A DNA stretch of 64,000 bases, from assembly GCA_009741485.1 (NCBI GenBank), contig CM019229.1:3545266-3609265 (forward strand), in the 5' to 3' direction. Positions 12,221 through 23,395 of this stretch are shown one piece after another. The stretch comes from Malurus cyaneus samueli (taxonomy: Eukaryota > Chordata > Aves > Passeriformes > Maluridae). Position 1 is the first letter of the stretch, and each line of letters opens with the position of its first letter. Under the pieces are notes generated by a model. It saw only the letters and a program-made list of their open reading frames with translations, did not search any database and was not told where the DNA came from. The translations under genes were made by a program, and so were the position numbers.

Positions 12221-15200
12221 ATCTGACATTCGGCAGGGTGCTCCACGGTGGGTCTGGTGGTCAGTGGGAGGAATCTGCAGTTTAGATCCTGATGTCAGAA
12301 TGTGAGCATCCCACGAAGAGTGGTGGGTTGGTTTGCGGCACCCCTTGGCAGTTGGCCTTCATGCTCAAGTTTCTGCTGACTTCCACAGGTTCTGCCGTGG
12401 CTGGATCGAGTTAGTGAGGAGAGATTAGAGGCGCTGTAAATTCAGACGCATGTTCCTGATGGAGAATCCACCAATGTAAACGCTCCTTTGTTTGGTCACA
12501 GGTATTAGTTTCCTGTGCTGTGTCTCGTCTCACATCGGTCCAGCGAGATGATTTGTTCATCAATGAATCCAGCTCCAGCAGAGTCAGGTCCAAGACTGAA
12601 GCGCTGAATTCGCGGGCGTGTTCTTGCACAAATGACTGCATTTCTGCTGTGCCACATCTACGTGCTGTTCAACGTCATGTGCCATGAGGTGAGGATTTTT
12701 CGCTGAACAGTGAGCATTGGGGAGCACATTAATCTGCGCTGAGTTTTGCCTGAGTTCCACTGCTCCTTGGCAGGCTCGGCTTGGGAGCATCTGCTTGCAT
12801 CGAGTAGTGGTGCTAGGAGTTGTCTGGTGTTCACTGTGTTCGCTTGAAACTGGACGTGAGGCAGTACGATAGAATAGACTACAATTTAAACAGCTATGCA
12901 TATGTGTTATGGATGTACATTCCTATAATAATCTGGGCTGAAGAAGGGGAAGTTGATGTTGCTGGAGGTGAAATGTTGCTTCCCTTGTAAGAGTGAATTG
13001 CTGCTGAAATAAAATCGATCAAGTCCTTGAGCGAAAAAAATCGATTCTTTGCACCATCGGTTACCTGAATTATAGATAGTCAGATTCAAAACTGGCTATG
13101 AGAAGGACGGCGAGTCTTCCGAAATTTAAGGGGTAAACTTATAAGCTGAGAGTTCAGTCTGGTCAGTGCTGGGATATTTTGGCCGCGGGGTTATTTTCTG
13201 TTATCTGCAGATACGTTTGTAGCTTTTCCTGCAGCTGCTTTGAGCATTGGTGGAACTCACAGTTGCGGGCTGGTGTTTGTGCTGTTGCTGGAGGGCACAG
13301 GATGAGTCAGCTATTCACTGGTGTGAGGGTTACAGCATACTAAGGGTCAGATTCCTACAAGGCAACTGTTGTCTGGCAGTAGTGGATAAGCTTGTGACCG
13401 ATGTGGGTGGAGACTTCCCGGTGTAGCTCTTAGGCGGTTGGCGTTTGATGTGTCTTGCGTCAGTTAATCTTCTATTGGGCGTGTGGGCGTTGGTGCTCTT
13501 GAGCGCTTTTAGATGTGGGTTTCCAGCATTGTGTTAGGAGCGGGGTGAGGCTGGTGCATCGGCTTTTAATTGGATTCGCTTGTTCTCTCGGGTTTTGGCA
13601 GCTCTTCCACTCCTGTGTGTAGGTGAAATGGCTGAGCGGTGTCAGCAAGCAGCGAGGGTGAGAGGAGGGGATCAGTTTTAAAGTTATTTTCTTCACAACT
13701 GCCTCAACGCTCGCGGGCCTCTTTCTCGGCTCTCTGGGGCGTCGGCAGCTGTGTGGTTCTTTCTCGTCTCTCATAGGAATCGTGGTCACTTTGTAATTTG
13801 ATGTTGGCGCACATTGCCAAGGTATACCAGGACGAAACCTGCTGGGCTGGTATTTTGTAGGGCGTTTTCCACATATGAAAGATCGGTCGGCAAACAATCA
13901 CACATGAAGATACGCACCGCTGCTGTTTATGCAACCCCTGTCCCGAGGAGAGTCCCAGAGCTTTTCTACCAATGTATTTATAGACTTTCTTAATATATTT
14001 AGGCTTCCAGTCTTTGTTGCGGGAAACTGCCAGGTTGTCATGTAATTTTCCATATGCTGTGGGAAGTGATATGCTTTCATTCATGGCTGAATACGCCTTC
14101 CTATGGAATAAAACCATGGGTGAGTGCCTCACTGTCGGTGGGCGATTCACCGCAGCAGGGTGGGCCCTAGGTGGTGGTCTGTATGGGATTTGGAGCAGCA
14201 TCTGGCAGCTCCTGATTGGAGGGCCTGTTGGAATGGATATTCCATAGGTTGTTGGTAGTGATACTTGGAGGAAGTGTTTCTGAAGCTGTGCTGCGTGATT
14301 TCTGCTGTTTGACGAGGTTGTTCAAAGGTGATCTGCTGCTCACCGTGTAGGCATGTCAAGGGACAGAGACGGAGTGCTCTCAGCTGTGCATGCTCCTTTA
14401 GGGAAGGGGAAATGACACTTGGCCTTTGGATAAGGTAAGGAGTCACTGTGGAGGTAAAATCAGAACAAGAAAATCTTTGTATATCTGAGGGTTGGGATGT
14501 CTTCTCGACCGAGAGGCGCCAAATTCGCGTGCCAGGTTGGGCTGCAAGAGATAGTATTGGAAGCCAGATATCTCTTAATTGAAGCTACATTTTTGTTTGC
14601 GCGAAGGAACCATTAATGAGGCAGTGACGTCTTCTGCTGGACTGGATTAGATTGTTTATGAAGTTAGAGCAGTGCCGTTCATCAGTTGCCGTGTTTTGAT
14701 TAGCTGACGGATATTTGTGTCGTGGTTGGGTACTAGGTTCTGGGTCTTTCTGTAGTTTTTGCGCGTCGCCTATTGCTTGCGTGAATATGTCATCATTGGC
14801 AGTACAGCGAGACTTCTTCTTTTCATTTATTCTATCTTTCTTGAAAGAAATGCCTTTTCCAAAATTGGAATATTAATCACACGAGATTGTTATAACAGAA
14901 AAAATGCAGATAGGGATATAAATGAGGGTGGGCTGGTTTGAGTTCGTTATTTGTTTCACCGTTCTTAATCTAGCTTTTTCTGAGTGCTCTGTCCGAGCTG
15001 GTTCAGTGGATCTTAGTGGGTTTTTGCGTAAGTGTTTATGCTTCTATTAAGTACGACGGATATGCTGTTTACCATGCTTGGTCTAAGGCTGAAGACTTGT
15101 CCAGAGAAGATTATATAATGGGATGAGCATAGACAATCGGCGGTCAAGACCGAGAGAGGGCGCGGGGTCTCTCATTGACAAAGTAGCAGTGCCGTGGCAA

Positions 15201-15415
15201 AGTTAATGGTGATGGACGACTCTCAGCCTGTGCTGAATAACATGCCTCTGTAACTTTCGGGAGGATTCATGATTCCTTCCACGTTGCCAATGGTGGCGCG
15301 TGATAGGGGCCGAGGTGCGTTGCTGACACTTCTGGACTGCGGGTTGGTTCTTTGGGTGTGGGCGTGGATGCGTGTGTTTTTGCTGCGCCTTTGCAGAGTT
15401 TGTGTGAGCTTTGCT

Positions 15416-16231
15416 CTGAGCTAAACAGGGACACGTGCAGCCCTGAAATCCTCCTCTGGGGCAGAGCAGGAGAGATGAGACCCCAGGGGCACTCGGGTTT
15501 GGTCAGCACAGGGGAGCACCAGCAGAGCCAAGAGGAGATGTCCCTGACCGATCAAACAGGGCTGGGAGCAAAATCTCAGGCAGCCAAAGCTTCTGCAGGA
15601 GTTTGGGAGGGCTGAATGCAAAACTGAGTGGTCACACCACCACTGCCCACAGCTGTCCCCACCATGAGAAAAAGCAGCCAAGCCCTGCATTCCTGAGCCT
15701 CGCCAGCCAGCTCCAGTCCTGGCTCCTGGTCACCCCAAATGGAAAGCAGGATGAGTCCCCTGCGCTCCCGAGTGTTTCTGTCTGTTCCTATACCCCCTGA
15801 TGTAAACCTTTATTTCCCCCTCCTTCAGTGTTTATTCCTGTTTCACCCTAATGACCAGCTCAGAGTGAGTGTTTGCTTTCACTTTGATTATTGCACAGCT
15901 GTGTCTGAAAACCTAGAGAGGCATGGAAATGTTTTAAAAAGCACATTAAAAACTATTAAAGCTCATTTGCTTTTGCATGTTCATTGGGTTTGAAATGGAG
16001 TTTAACATTGTTTGACACTGCTTCCCCCTCGTTCGCTCTCCGCCTGTGCCACTGCAACGTGCAAGGGTTGTTCTTTGATGAGATTTTTGAGATCAGATCA
16101 TCTAGTTTCTAAAGGAGAAAAAAAAAAAAAAACACAAGAAAGCTTAATTTTTCATCCAAAATATGAGAGTTTCACAGTGCAAAAGGATTTTACTGCAGAA
16201 AGAAATTTAGGGTCTTATCAGCAACCTCCAA
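15416..16231. repeat. Right version of the duplicated locus (clean part)
   Basis: This matches 9691-10490 in order and orientation. Differences are mainly single-base indels in short homopolymers. One block of about 45 bases after the A16 run at 16118-16133 is missing or collapsed before the gap in the left version. The sequence then continues into material not seen on the left, as expected if this is the true start of the right-hand contig. Confidence 0.9.
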
Positions 16232-17972
16232 GCTCAGCTGATAAATATCCTGCACCACGACTCTCAGAAATTGCGGAACTGCATCCTCAGAAAATTTCTG
16301 GAAGATCTTAAACCTCAGTATATATCTATGCGGAATAGGCAGAGCTCAGAGGAGCTGCACATGCTCACAGAAAGCTGAACTCAATCTCAAAGATCTTTCG
16401 CTCCAACCTGCATTGGATTGTGGATTGTCTGATTACGGTTGCCCAATCTCCCGCTTTTAGGACATAAATCAAAGAAAAACAGTGACAGAAAGATGCAAGT
16501 TTTTCACAGCATGAGAAGCGAAACCTGTTTGGGAAGAGTGAATCCACAGAATTTTACAAAGCAAGCTACAATTTCACATCCCTTTTGTTAGGAAAGCGAG
16601 TAGAAGAAAATAGAGGCTTGGCTATCACCCCACTGCCTGTACGCGCAGTGATTTGATTTAATAGCATGTGTGTGTCAAGATGAAAGGAAAGAACAGAAAG
16701 ACTGAAGGCTTAGTGGCTGCTTTAGGCCCTGACAAAGATTTAGACCTAAGAATTAGCCTAAAAGAGTAAAATTACCCTGTACAGAGAACATTGCAGCCCC
16801 AGGAGCAGCCTGAGCCTTTTGTAAACACCCAGAAAACAGCAAAAAACCTCCCTCTGCGGTATGCTTTCTCTTTGTAGCACTATGTTACACTGAAGATAAT
16901 GCATAACAGTAGCAGGAAACACCTCCCAAAATCCCACACTGCCAAGTGTGTTGCAGTAGCGCCCTCTGGGGAAGAGGCATAAAGAGAAAAACGCCCATGA
17001 CGCCAATTTGTACTGTAATGCATCGGTGGAACACCGGTTAACAACACTGGCAGGAGTGGAGAGTGAACTCAAAAAAGAAGCCTGCTTGGACTGTGCCTTT
17101 GAGAAGAATCCTGGCTGGTCCCCAAACAAGGTTCCCCTGCGTTCTTTGTTTTTCACCCCCAAAATGGAAAAAAAAAAAACAAACAAACAACAAAGTAAAG
17201 GCAGGCTGGTGTCCAGGGTGTGCAAACAACTGGCTGTGAGCACAGGAGGGTGGTGGAGAATTGTCAGAATGTTGGGTTTTGTTGCTTTGAGAGCTCAGGG
17301 ATGGGACAGGGACAGTTTGCATCCATCCTTCATCAAGTGTAAAATACAGACACACCGAATTCAGAGGGGACAACTCCCAAAGAGAAGTTTCCCTGGTAAA
17401 AAGAAGAGGGGAACTCCCAAAAAGAAGCTTCTCTGGTTCTGGAAAATCCCTTTACTGGGAGTTGATGCCAAATATTGGCTTGTTCCTACCAGGTGGAACG
17501 GAAGCTTCACCTCCCAGAGCTCTTCTTGGGACAAATTGATTGGGACTGAAAAGATGGGAATGCAGGAGAAAGGGATCTCAGTGCTCCATGTTTAGTGGCA
17601 CCTGAGTCAGAGAAAGCTACAGGAGGGAAATGCTGGTGGAAAATTTCAGGAATTCACTCACTCAAGTCCTTCCAACATTTATCATCAAACCCAGGTCTGT
17701 GCAATTCCCCACTCTCATCATATAGTCCCATCCACAATTCCAACCTGAGGTATTAATACTGCTTTAAAGCAAATTTGGGCCCAGAAATTCTATATACACT
17801 CACAAAAAATCCAGTCTTATATTTGCTAGATTCATTATATTTGGAAATATTTCCATGGCATCCCTAAAGTGGCATCATTGGGTCCATCTCACCTCCCAGG
17901 CAGTGCAGGGCACTGGGAGCCACATTTAAAAACAGAGCTGCAGCAAGAAGAGAGCGTCAGAGGGATGGAGAG
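16232..17972. other. Single-copy DNA, no gene seen
   Basis: The longest open frame, 17008-17595 (plus, 195 codons), has no recognisable domain and is opposed by comparable minus-strand frames at 16758-17243 and 17038-17373, so none is called a gene. An A-rich run lies at about 17168-17190. Confidence 0.6.
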
Positions 17973-18173
17973 CAAGAATCAAAGAATTATTGAGACTGGA
18001 AAAGACCTTAAAGGTCATCCAGTCCAACCACCACCACTGTTTTCACCACAAAACCCTGTCCTCAGGTGCCACATCCACATTTCCTCAATGATTCCAGGGG
18101 TGGTGACTCCACCACTTCCCTGGACAACCTTTACAACCCTTTCTGCGAAGAAAACTTCCCTAAAAACCAGAAG
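17973..18173 (-). mobile_element. CR1 3' fragment, reverse orientation
   Basis: Read on the plus strand, it starts with the reverse complement of the CR1 tail (GAATTATTGAGACTGGAAAA, then GACCTTAAAGGTCATCCAG) and continues with the expected order: CACATCCACATTTC, TCCAGGGGTGGTGACTCCAC, CCCTGGACAACC. It ends by 5' truncation at the AAAACTTCCCTAAAAACCAG block. No coding capacity remains. Confidence 0.9.
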
Positions 18174-19384
18174 CAATGTACTACAAATTAATTGTGGCAA
18201 GCGTGATCAGAGCAGCAGGAGTGTGTTTCAGTGATTATTACAACTTACAGGGGCTCAGTGAGAAAAGGCACAGGAAGGGAATACCTGTCCAGGTGACTGG
18301 TTAGGGCTCTGTGAGAGGCACTGAGCAGCCTGAGGCGAGAAAAGTGCAAAGTAGGTCAGATCCACAAGGCCACTTAGGCTCTCCTGTGCCTTTGCAGTGC
18401 TGTTTCAGCACTTTCTCACAATATTTTTCCCAGCTAGCCCTCCCTCCTGCTTCAGCAGCACACGCTGGTAGCGATAAACACCAATTGTCTTTGGAGATCA
18501 GCGTTTTCCTGGGGCAAGCACATTGCCTAATTGGAATAACTCGAATATTCACCTCCTCAGCAAAACCACCAAGGCCAAAAGCACCTCTTCCTTTGTGCAC
18601 ACATGACTGGGAAGCAGAACACAGCACTGAAAGGCAGATCCTTGCATAATGCTGCCTTAAAAAGTTCACAATTTTGAGCACTATTGCTAAAACAGAGTTA
18701 TGAAAGTAAAACGCTTGGAAAAAGAGAGTCAAAGCGACAATAACCTGTTATGTAAAAGCAGGAACAAGTGGAAAGTAGCAGGGGTAGCTCGGGACAACCA
18801 CTGAGCCACGTCCCTTGAAGCCACTGCATGATAGAGCTTGAACACAGCCCAAGTTCCCGTTGTCAGGGCAGCAGCTGTTTAGCAGCCCTGGGTATTTTTC
18901 CACAACAATTCAGAGGAGTAGGAAATATCCACTCTCCTCGGAACAAATTCTTCACCTATTCCACTCAGTTTTGCACAGAAATCCGTGCAGATACCTTCTT
19001 GTCGTGCCCTGTCCCTCCCAAGCCTGGCTGTGCTCCAAACTAAAACCTGTGAACTGAATCCAGCTGGATTCTTCCCCAGATCCTCCCTCTGGACTGAACC
19101 TGTTCTCCAAAAGCCTTGATTCTGCACCAAGGTCCTTCTGACTCCTGAGTGCCTGCACCTTTATGCCAAAGCTGCCAGGTGTTAAAGGGCTTTAACCTGC
19201 TACGAGAACTGAGAGTTCAAAATTAAGGAGGAAAAAAAGAAATGTTTAATAAAAGACAACGTGATTTTTTAGCAGAGGTGGTGAATCAACATCAGAATAT
19301 CACATCCAAACAAGCAGCAGAGTCATTGCCTCAGTGCTCCAGGGGTGAGGTCAGCATCTCTCCCCTGAAAAAAAAAAATCCCCA
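18174..19384. other. Single-copy DNA, no gene seen
   Basis: The minus-strand open frame 18301-18732 (143 codons) has no recognisable domain. No repeats or RNA genes were recognised. An A-run of nine lies just before the next CR1 fragment. Confidence 0.6.
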
Positions 19385-19513
19385 AATGGCTTGGGTTGGA
19401 AGGGACCTTAAAGATCACCCCATTCCAGGCCCCTACCATGGGCAGGAACACCTTCCACTGAACCAGGCTAATCCAAGTCCCATCCCCTGAACATTCCCAG
19501 GAATGGGACATCC
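19385..19513 (-). mobile_element. CR1 3' fragment, reverse orientation
   Basis: TTGGGTTGGAAGGGACCTTA and AAGATCACCCCATTCCAGGC followed by CATGGGCAGGAACACCTTCC are the reverse complement of the CR1 3' end. About 130 bases remain. Confidence 0.9.
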
Positions 19514-21987
19514 AAAAATCTTACAGATGAGGTACCTTCAGAAAAAAATGCTGTAACAAAAGAGACGAGAAGGTTCCATGCAGGAGGAACAGGGAAATGC
19601 CTGGCCTGCACCATGCACCATCTCTGAGCTCTCACAGCAGCTCCCTGGAGCTGAAATCTTCCTGCTGTCCTCCTCTTTCCTGCTGTCCTCCTCCTTCCTG
19701 CTGTCCTCGTCCTTGCTGCTGACTTTCTTCTCAGCTTAGGTATAAAGAAAAGCCTGGACTAGAGCGGTGTAGAGTCATGAACTGAACAAACACGAGTCTG
19801 GCCAAACCCAGGACTGGTCCCTGGTTTGCAGCAGCTATTATGGTTTTCCTGGGAATTTGGTCAGCTTTGGAAGGCCACACCATGCATAAATCCACCTCCT
19901 CAGACTTTGCCAGCCAAATTATGCTTCTGAATCACCCCTGTGCTGTCCATGGGCAGCTCCCAAAGCCACCCTGCTGCCTGGTGCCATGTCCCATGCCAGC
20001 TGTGACTAAATGACAACCTTCTTGCTGTCCATTCCAGCCCTGCTCAGCAGTTCCTGTGGCTGGCCAAGCTCCCATCTGGCTGCTCCTGTGCACATCCTGC
20101 ACGTCAGCTGGGTTCAGAGCTCCGTGCCCACACATTTCCACCGTGCCCACAGCTGCAAAGAACATTCCCAGAGAAACCAGGAGGGCAGGAAAGCAGTTCA
20201 CCCTCAGCTTCCAATAAAGCTGAATTACAGCAGCACGGTTTGATCATTTCTGCAGAGTTGTTTGGTCTGGCCTCCTAAAAGCTCATAATGACAAAATCAA
20301 AAAACAAAAAAAAGGGAAGGTTTTCTTGGGCTAAATTTAGAAAATTATATAGGTATGGCTGCCTAAAGGTGACTTCAGACAATGCAGTGATGTTGAGGGG
20401 TTCTGGGTGCCCAGGGTAGCCAAGGAACCCAGGAGCACAGCCCAGGTCTGGTGCATCACAGTGCTGGTGGAATGTCATTGTCACCAGCCCCAGAGCCCCA
20501 CAAAAGGCACCCCAGACACAGATCAGGATTTTACATCCCCTGACAAACACCTGCATGGGCTCTGTAAGTGCAGCTCTGAGCAACAGGAACAGAAAGGGAC
20601 ACCTGCGTTGCCTCTCGTAGCTTTGTTAATCCATGATTTCTCACTGCTTACAAGAGGCAGAATTTGGCAATAAAATCAAGTTGTTCCACATTCCATCAGA
20701 ACAGGAGGTGCCACACCTGAATCCAGCACAGCCAGACCACTCTGGTTCCAATTGTTCCATCTGCATTTATTAATTAGTTTGCAATTCACTACTTGATTCT
20801 TTCATTTCCTTCCTTCTGTCCATTATCATTTCAGCTCATACACAGGGTACTGCTTTTCATTCATTCACGGAGGGCAATGGATTTTGCTTTCTCTTCTCAA
20901 AAGCACACGGCTTTTCCACCTCAGAATAGCACATGGACACTTGTGCTGCACCTGCTCCAAGAGTATTCCACTTTTCTGCTTAGACATAAGGGCTACCCTC
21001 TGTGGCCTGAACACACATTGCACAACAAAGAAAAGCTGATGAGACAACTTCAAGATGGCTTGAAACAGTCCCAGATTCTCCAATTGCTCCTGACTGCAAG
21101 AGATAAGGGCAGATTGTGTGTTCCCTTGGAATAAAGTCATCTTGGACAGGCAACGCTGCACAGAATTCCTGGAATTACTACAAACTTCTACCTTACACCT
21201 TTCGTTATTGATAGCTGCTTTCAGCTCAGGGGAGAGGTTATCATAGAGGACAAACCCATGAGGATCCCAGTCCAGATCCCTGCTGTCACAGGAATATCTA
21301 AACTAAACCATGTGAGTAAGAACACTGAGCTCTGACAGGATCAGGACTGCTGACACAGGAATGAAATCTCAGATCTGAGGGTAGATATTAAGAAAACTCC
21401 TTTTTTTACTGCAGTTGATGAGAGATTTTTGTCCTAGAATTGTAGTGAAATGTTTTAGACCCAGAGCACAGCAGGGAGGCAACTGTGGCACAGAAGTCAT
21501 GATTTCAAGAACACTCCCAAGACTGAAAAGAAACTTTGGGCAAAGGTTTCAGTTCGGAGTGACTGAACCTCAAATCCTGCTGCCAGTGAAACCAACGGGG
21601 GCTGACTCAGTGTTGAGGGGAGATGGTGTTTCACCTTCAGACCACGAACCTTGAGGCAGGATGGAAAGAGTAACCGACTCCAGCTCAGGAAAAGGATGTT
21701 CAACCACCTGAAGATTAAGATGGATTTGAACATTCCCCCTGTTCAGCACAAATGCAGCTGCTTGAGAAGTCAAATGATGAAAGGAAATACAAAATTGAGT
21801 TCTCATCTGAAGCTCCTACTGAGCCTGTTCTTTCCAAGACCCACTTAGAAAAAAATGTCTGTAAGCAACAGAGAAGTGATTCAACTCTAGTTAAAATAAA
21901 TTGAAGTGTGACTTTCTGTACCCAGTTTACATTGGATTGGACGCTAATCTGGATAGTGAAGTGGCCCAAACCTCCACTTGAGGAACA
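19514..21987. other. Mostly single-copy DNA, no gene seen
   Basis: The only internal structure noted is the 18-base tandem repeat at 19659-19714. Open frames of about 100 codons (for example 20275-20583 minus and 20793-21134 plus) show no domains. Confidence 0.6.
19659..19714. repeat. 18-bp tandem repeat, 3 units
   Basis: CCTGCTGTCC recurs at 19661, 19679 and 19697, an exact period of 18 bases with TCCTCCT(C)TT spacers. It is a short pyrimidine-rich minisatellite. Confidence 0.85.
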
Positions 21988-22275
21988 ACTGAATCTTTGA
22001 GGCTGGAAAAGCCCCCCAGGATCATCCAGTCCTGCCTGTGGCTGATCCCCACCTTTTCCCCACCCAGAGCCCTGAGTGTCACCTCCAGCCCTTTCTTGGA
22101 CAGCTCCAGGGATGGGCACTCCAAACCTTCCTGGGCAGCCCCTGCCAAGCCTGAGCACCCTTTCCATGAGAAATTCCTGCTGATGTCCAACTTGAACCTT
22201 CTCTGGCAGAGCTTGAGGTGTTTTCCCCTTGTCCTGTCCCTTGCTCCCCGGGAGGAAAGGCTGACTCGCACCTTG
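21988..22275 (-). mobile_element. CR1 3' fragment, reverse orientation, about 290 bp
   Basis: It begins with GAGGCTGGAAAAGCCCCCCA and ATCATCCAGTCCTGCC (reverse complement of the CR1 end). It continues through CTCCAGGGATGGGCACTCC, CTGGGCAGCCCCTGCCAA, AATTCCTGCTGATGTCCAAC and TTTTCCCCTTGTCCTGTCCC, all in the order expected for the element. The minus-strand translation carries CPGRFGVPIPGAVQERAGGD, a degenerate form of the CR1 ORF2 C-terminus. Confidence 0.92.
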
Positions 22276-23204
22276 AAAGCCTCTCTCTGTTTTAAGCAGA
22301 AAATTTTTAACTTCCACATGAATTTAACTAAATCAGAGCTATTGAATGGATTTGTAACTGAACAGACCTGAAGAACAGCTCTATGTTTGGAGTGCTCCTG
22401 CAATGCAGAAAAATAATGTTTCCAAAATTAGAGGCCGACTGGGCAGACAGCAAGAACTTTGACAGAGGTCTTTTGTGGAAGGGCTGTCATTTATCTCTGT
22501 TTGCTCTCCAGAGCACCAGGAGGAGCAACAATCAGTAGGATTTACAACTGGCCATAAATATATCTAGTGCCATTCCACTCCTAGGGCAGCCCAGAAGGAC
22601 CACACGGTGCTCTCAGGGTTTGAGATTTCCCAAAGCAAGCTCAGAAATCCACAGAGAAGAGGCCCAGCCATGAAACAGCTCAGACACACTTGAAACTTGC
22701 TTATTCCAACTTGTTGCCTCTGTGATAACATTCAACCCCTCAAAAGCTTCATTTCAAAACTTTCTAGAGGGGCTCTCTTCCCCCCATCTCTTTTAGCTTT
22801 TTTTTTTTTTGTTTGGGTAACTGCCAAGGTTTCAAGGACAGCACTGATGAAGCATTAACTGAAGTGAAAACAAAACAGCCCTGAACAAAGGTGCCCTCAC
22901 ATTCTGCCTTCCCCAGCTGGAAGGAGCCAAGGTTTCCTATTTCCTCAGTGACTCCAACCTATGAAGCTCTCACTACAAAACAACATTTCTTTCAACAATA
23001 CCCAACTGCTTCCACCAGCTCTGGTCACAGGAGCTCATCCAGCGTCTCCTGTGGTCCACACTGATTCTCTTCATGTCTACTTTTCAAGGTCCTGCAGCAG
23101 CCAGGTTCTGCTCCTGTTTCAGGATTTCTGTGTTTCATGCCCACTGGGCAGCAAACCCCATAATCAGAAAAACCTCACAGCCATGGTCCCTTAAAATCCC
23201 AAAA
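22276..23204. other. Single-copy DNA, no gene seen
   Basis: Contains a T13 run near 22798 and otherwise unremarkable sequence. No repeat, gene or RNA is recognisable. Confidence 0.6.
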
Positions 23205-23395
23205 AGTCCTGAGCTGAGACTCACAGGGATCACCCAGCCCAGCCCAGCCCCTGGCCCTGCCCAGACCCCCCAACAGCCCCACCCTGTCCATCCCTGGCAG
23301 CGCTGTCCAAACGCTCCTGGAGCTCTGGCAGCCTCGGGGCCAGGACCATTCCCTGGGGAGCCTGGGCAGTGCCAGCACCCTCTGGACTCTGGTCT
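23205..23395 (-). mobile_element. CR1-like fragment, reverse orientation
   Basis: The order CAGGGATCACCCAGCC, CCCCACCCTGTCCATCC, TGTCCAAACGCTCCTGGAGC, TCTGGCAGCCTCGGGG, GAGCCTGGGCAGTGCC is the reverse complement of a common avian CR1 3' variant. The same segment is present in the opposite orientation at 30580-30768 with high similarity. Assignment to a CR1 subfamily is from memory of the pattern, not a search. Confidence 0.75.

Larger units (their letters stand above)
10516..15415. other. Low-quality, insertion-rich patch, probably uncorrected long-read sequence
   Basis: From about 11283 onward this 4.9-kb block follows the left version (from about 6700) in order, but with frequent one- to several-base insertions and substitutions. 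The interval 8026-9691 (1,665 bases) corresponds to 13081-15416 (2,335 bases), a swelling of about 40 percent. Extra bases are mostly G and T: 11401-11580 has only two C residues in 180 bases, and 10561-10620 has only three A. CpG is also unusually common for this window. Quality changes abruptly at about 15416, where sequence becomes nearly identical to 9691 onward. The first 750 bases (10516-11280) are too distorted to align by eye. No frame in this block should be interpreted as a gene. Confidence 0.85.

Noticed and set aside
6560..16231. A genuine recent tandem segmental duplication
   Set aside because: The second copy is swollen by G/T insertions, sits directly after a fixed-size gap, and becomes clean at one sharp point. 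Real duplicates do not diverge like this.
17008..17595. 195-codon open frame as a gene
   Set aside because: No domain, opposed by similar-length frames on the other strand, and no splice or promoter context.
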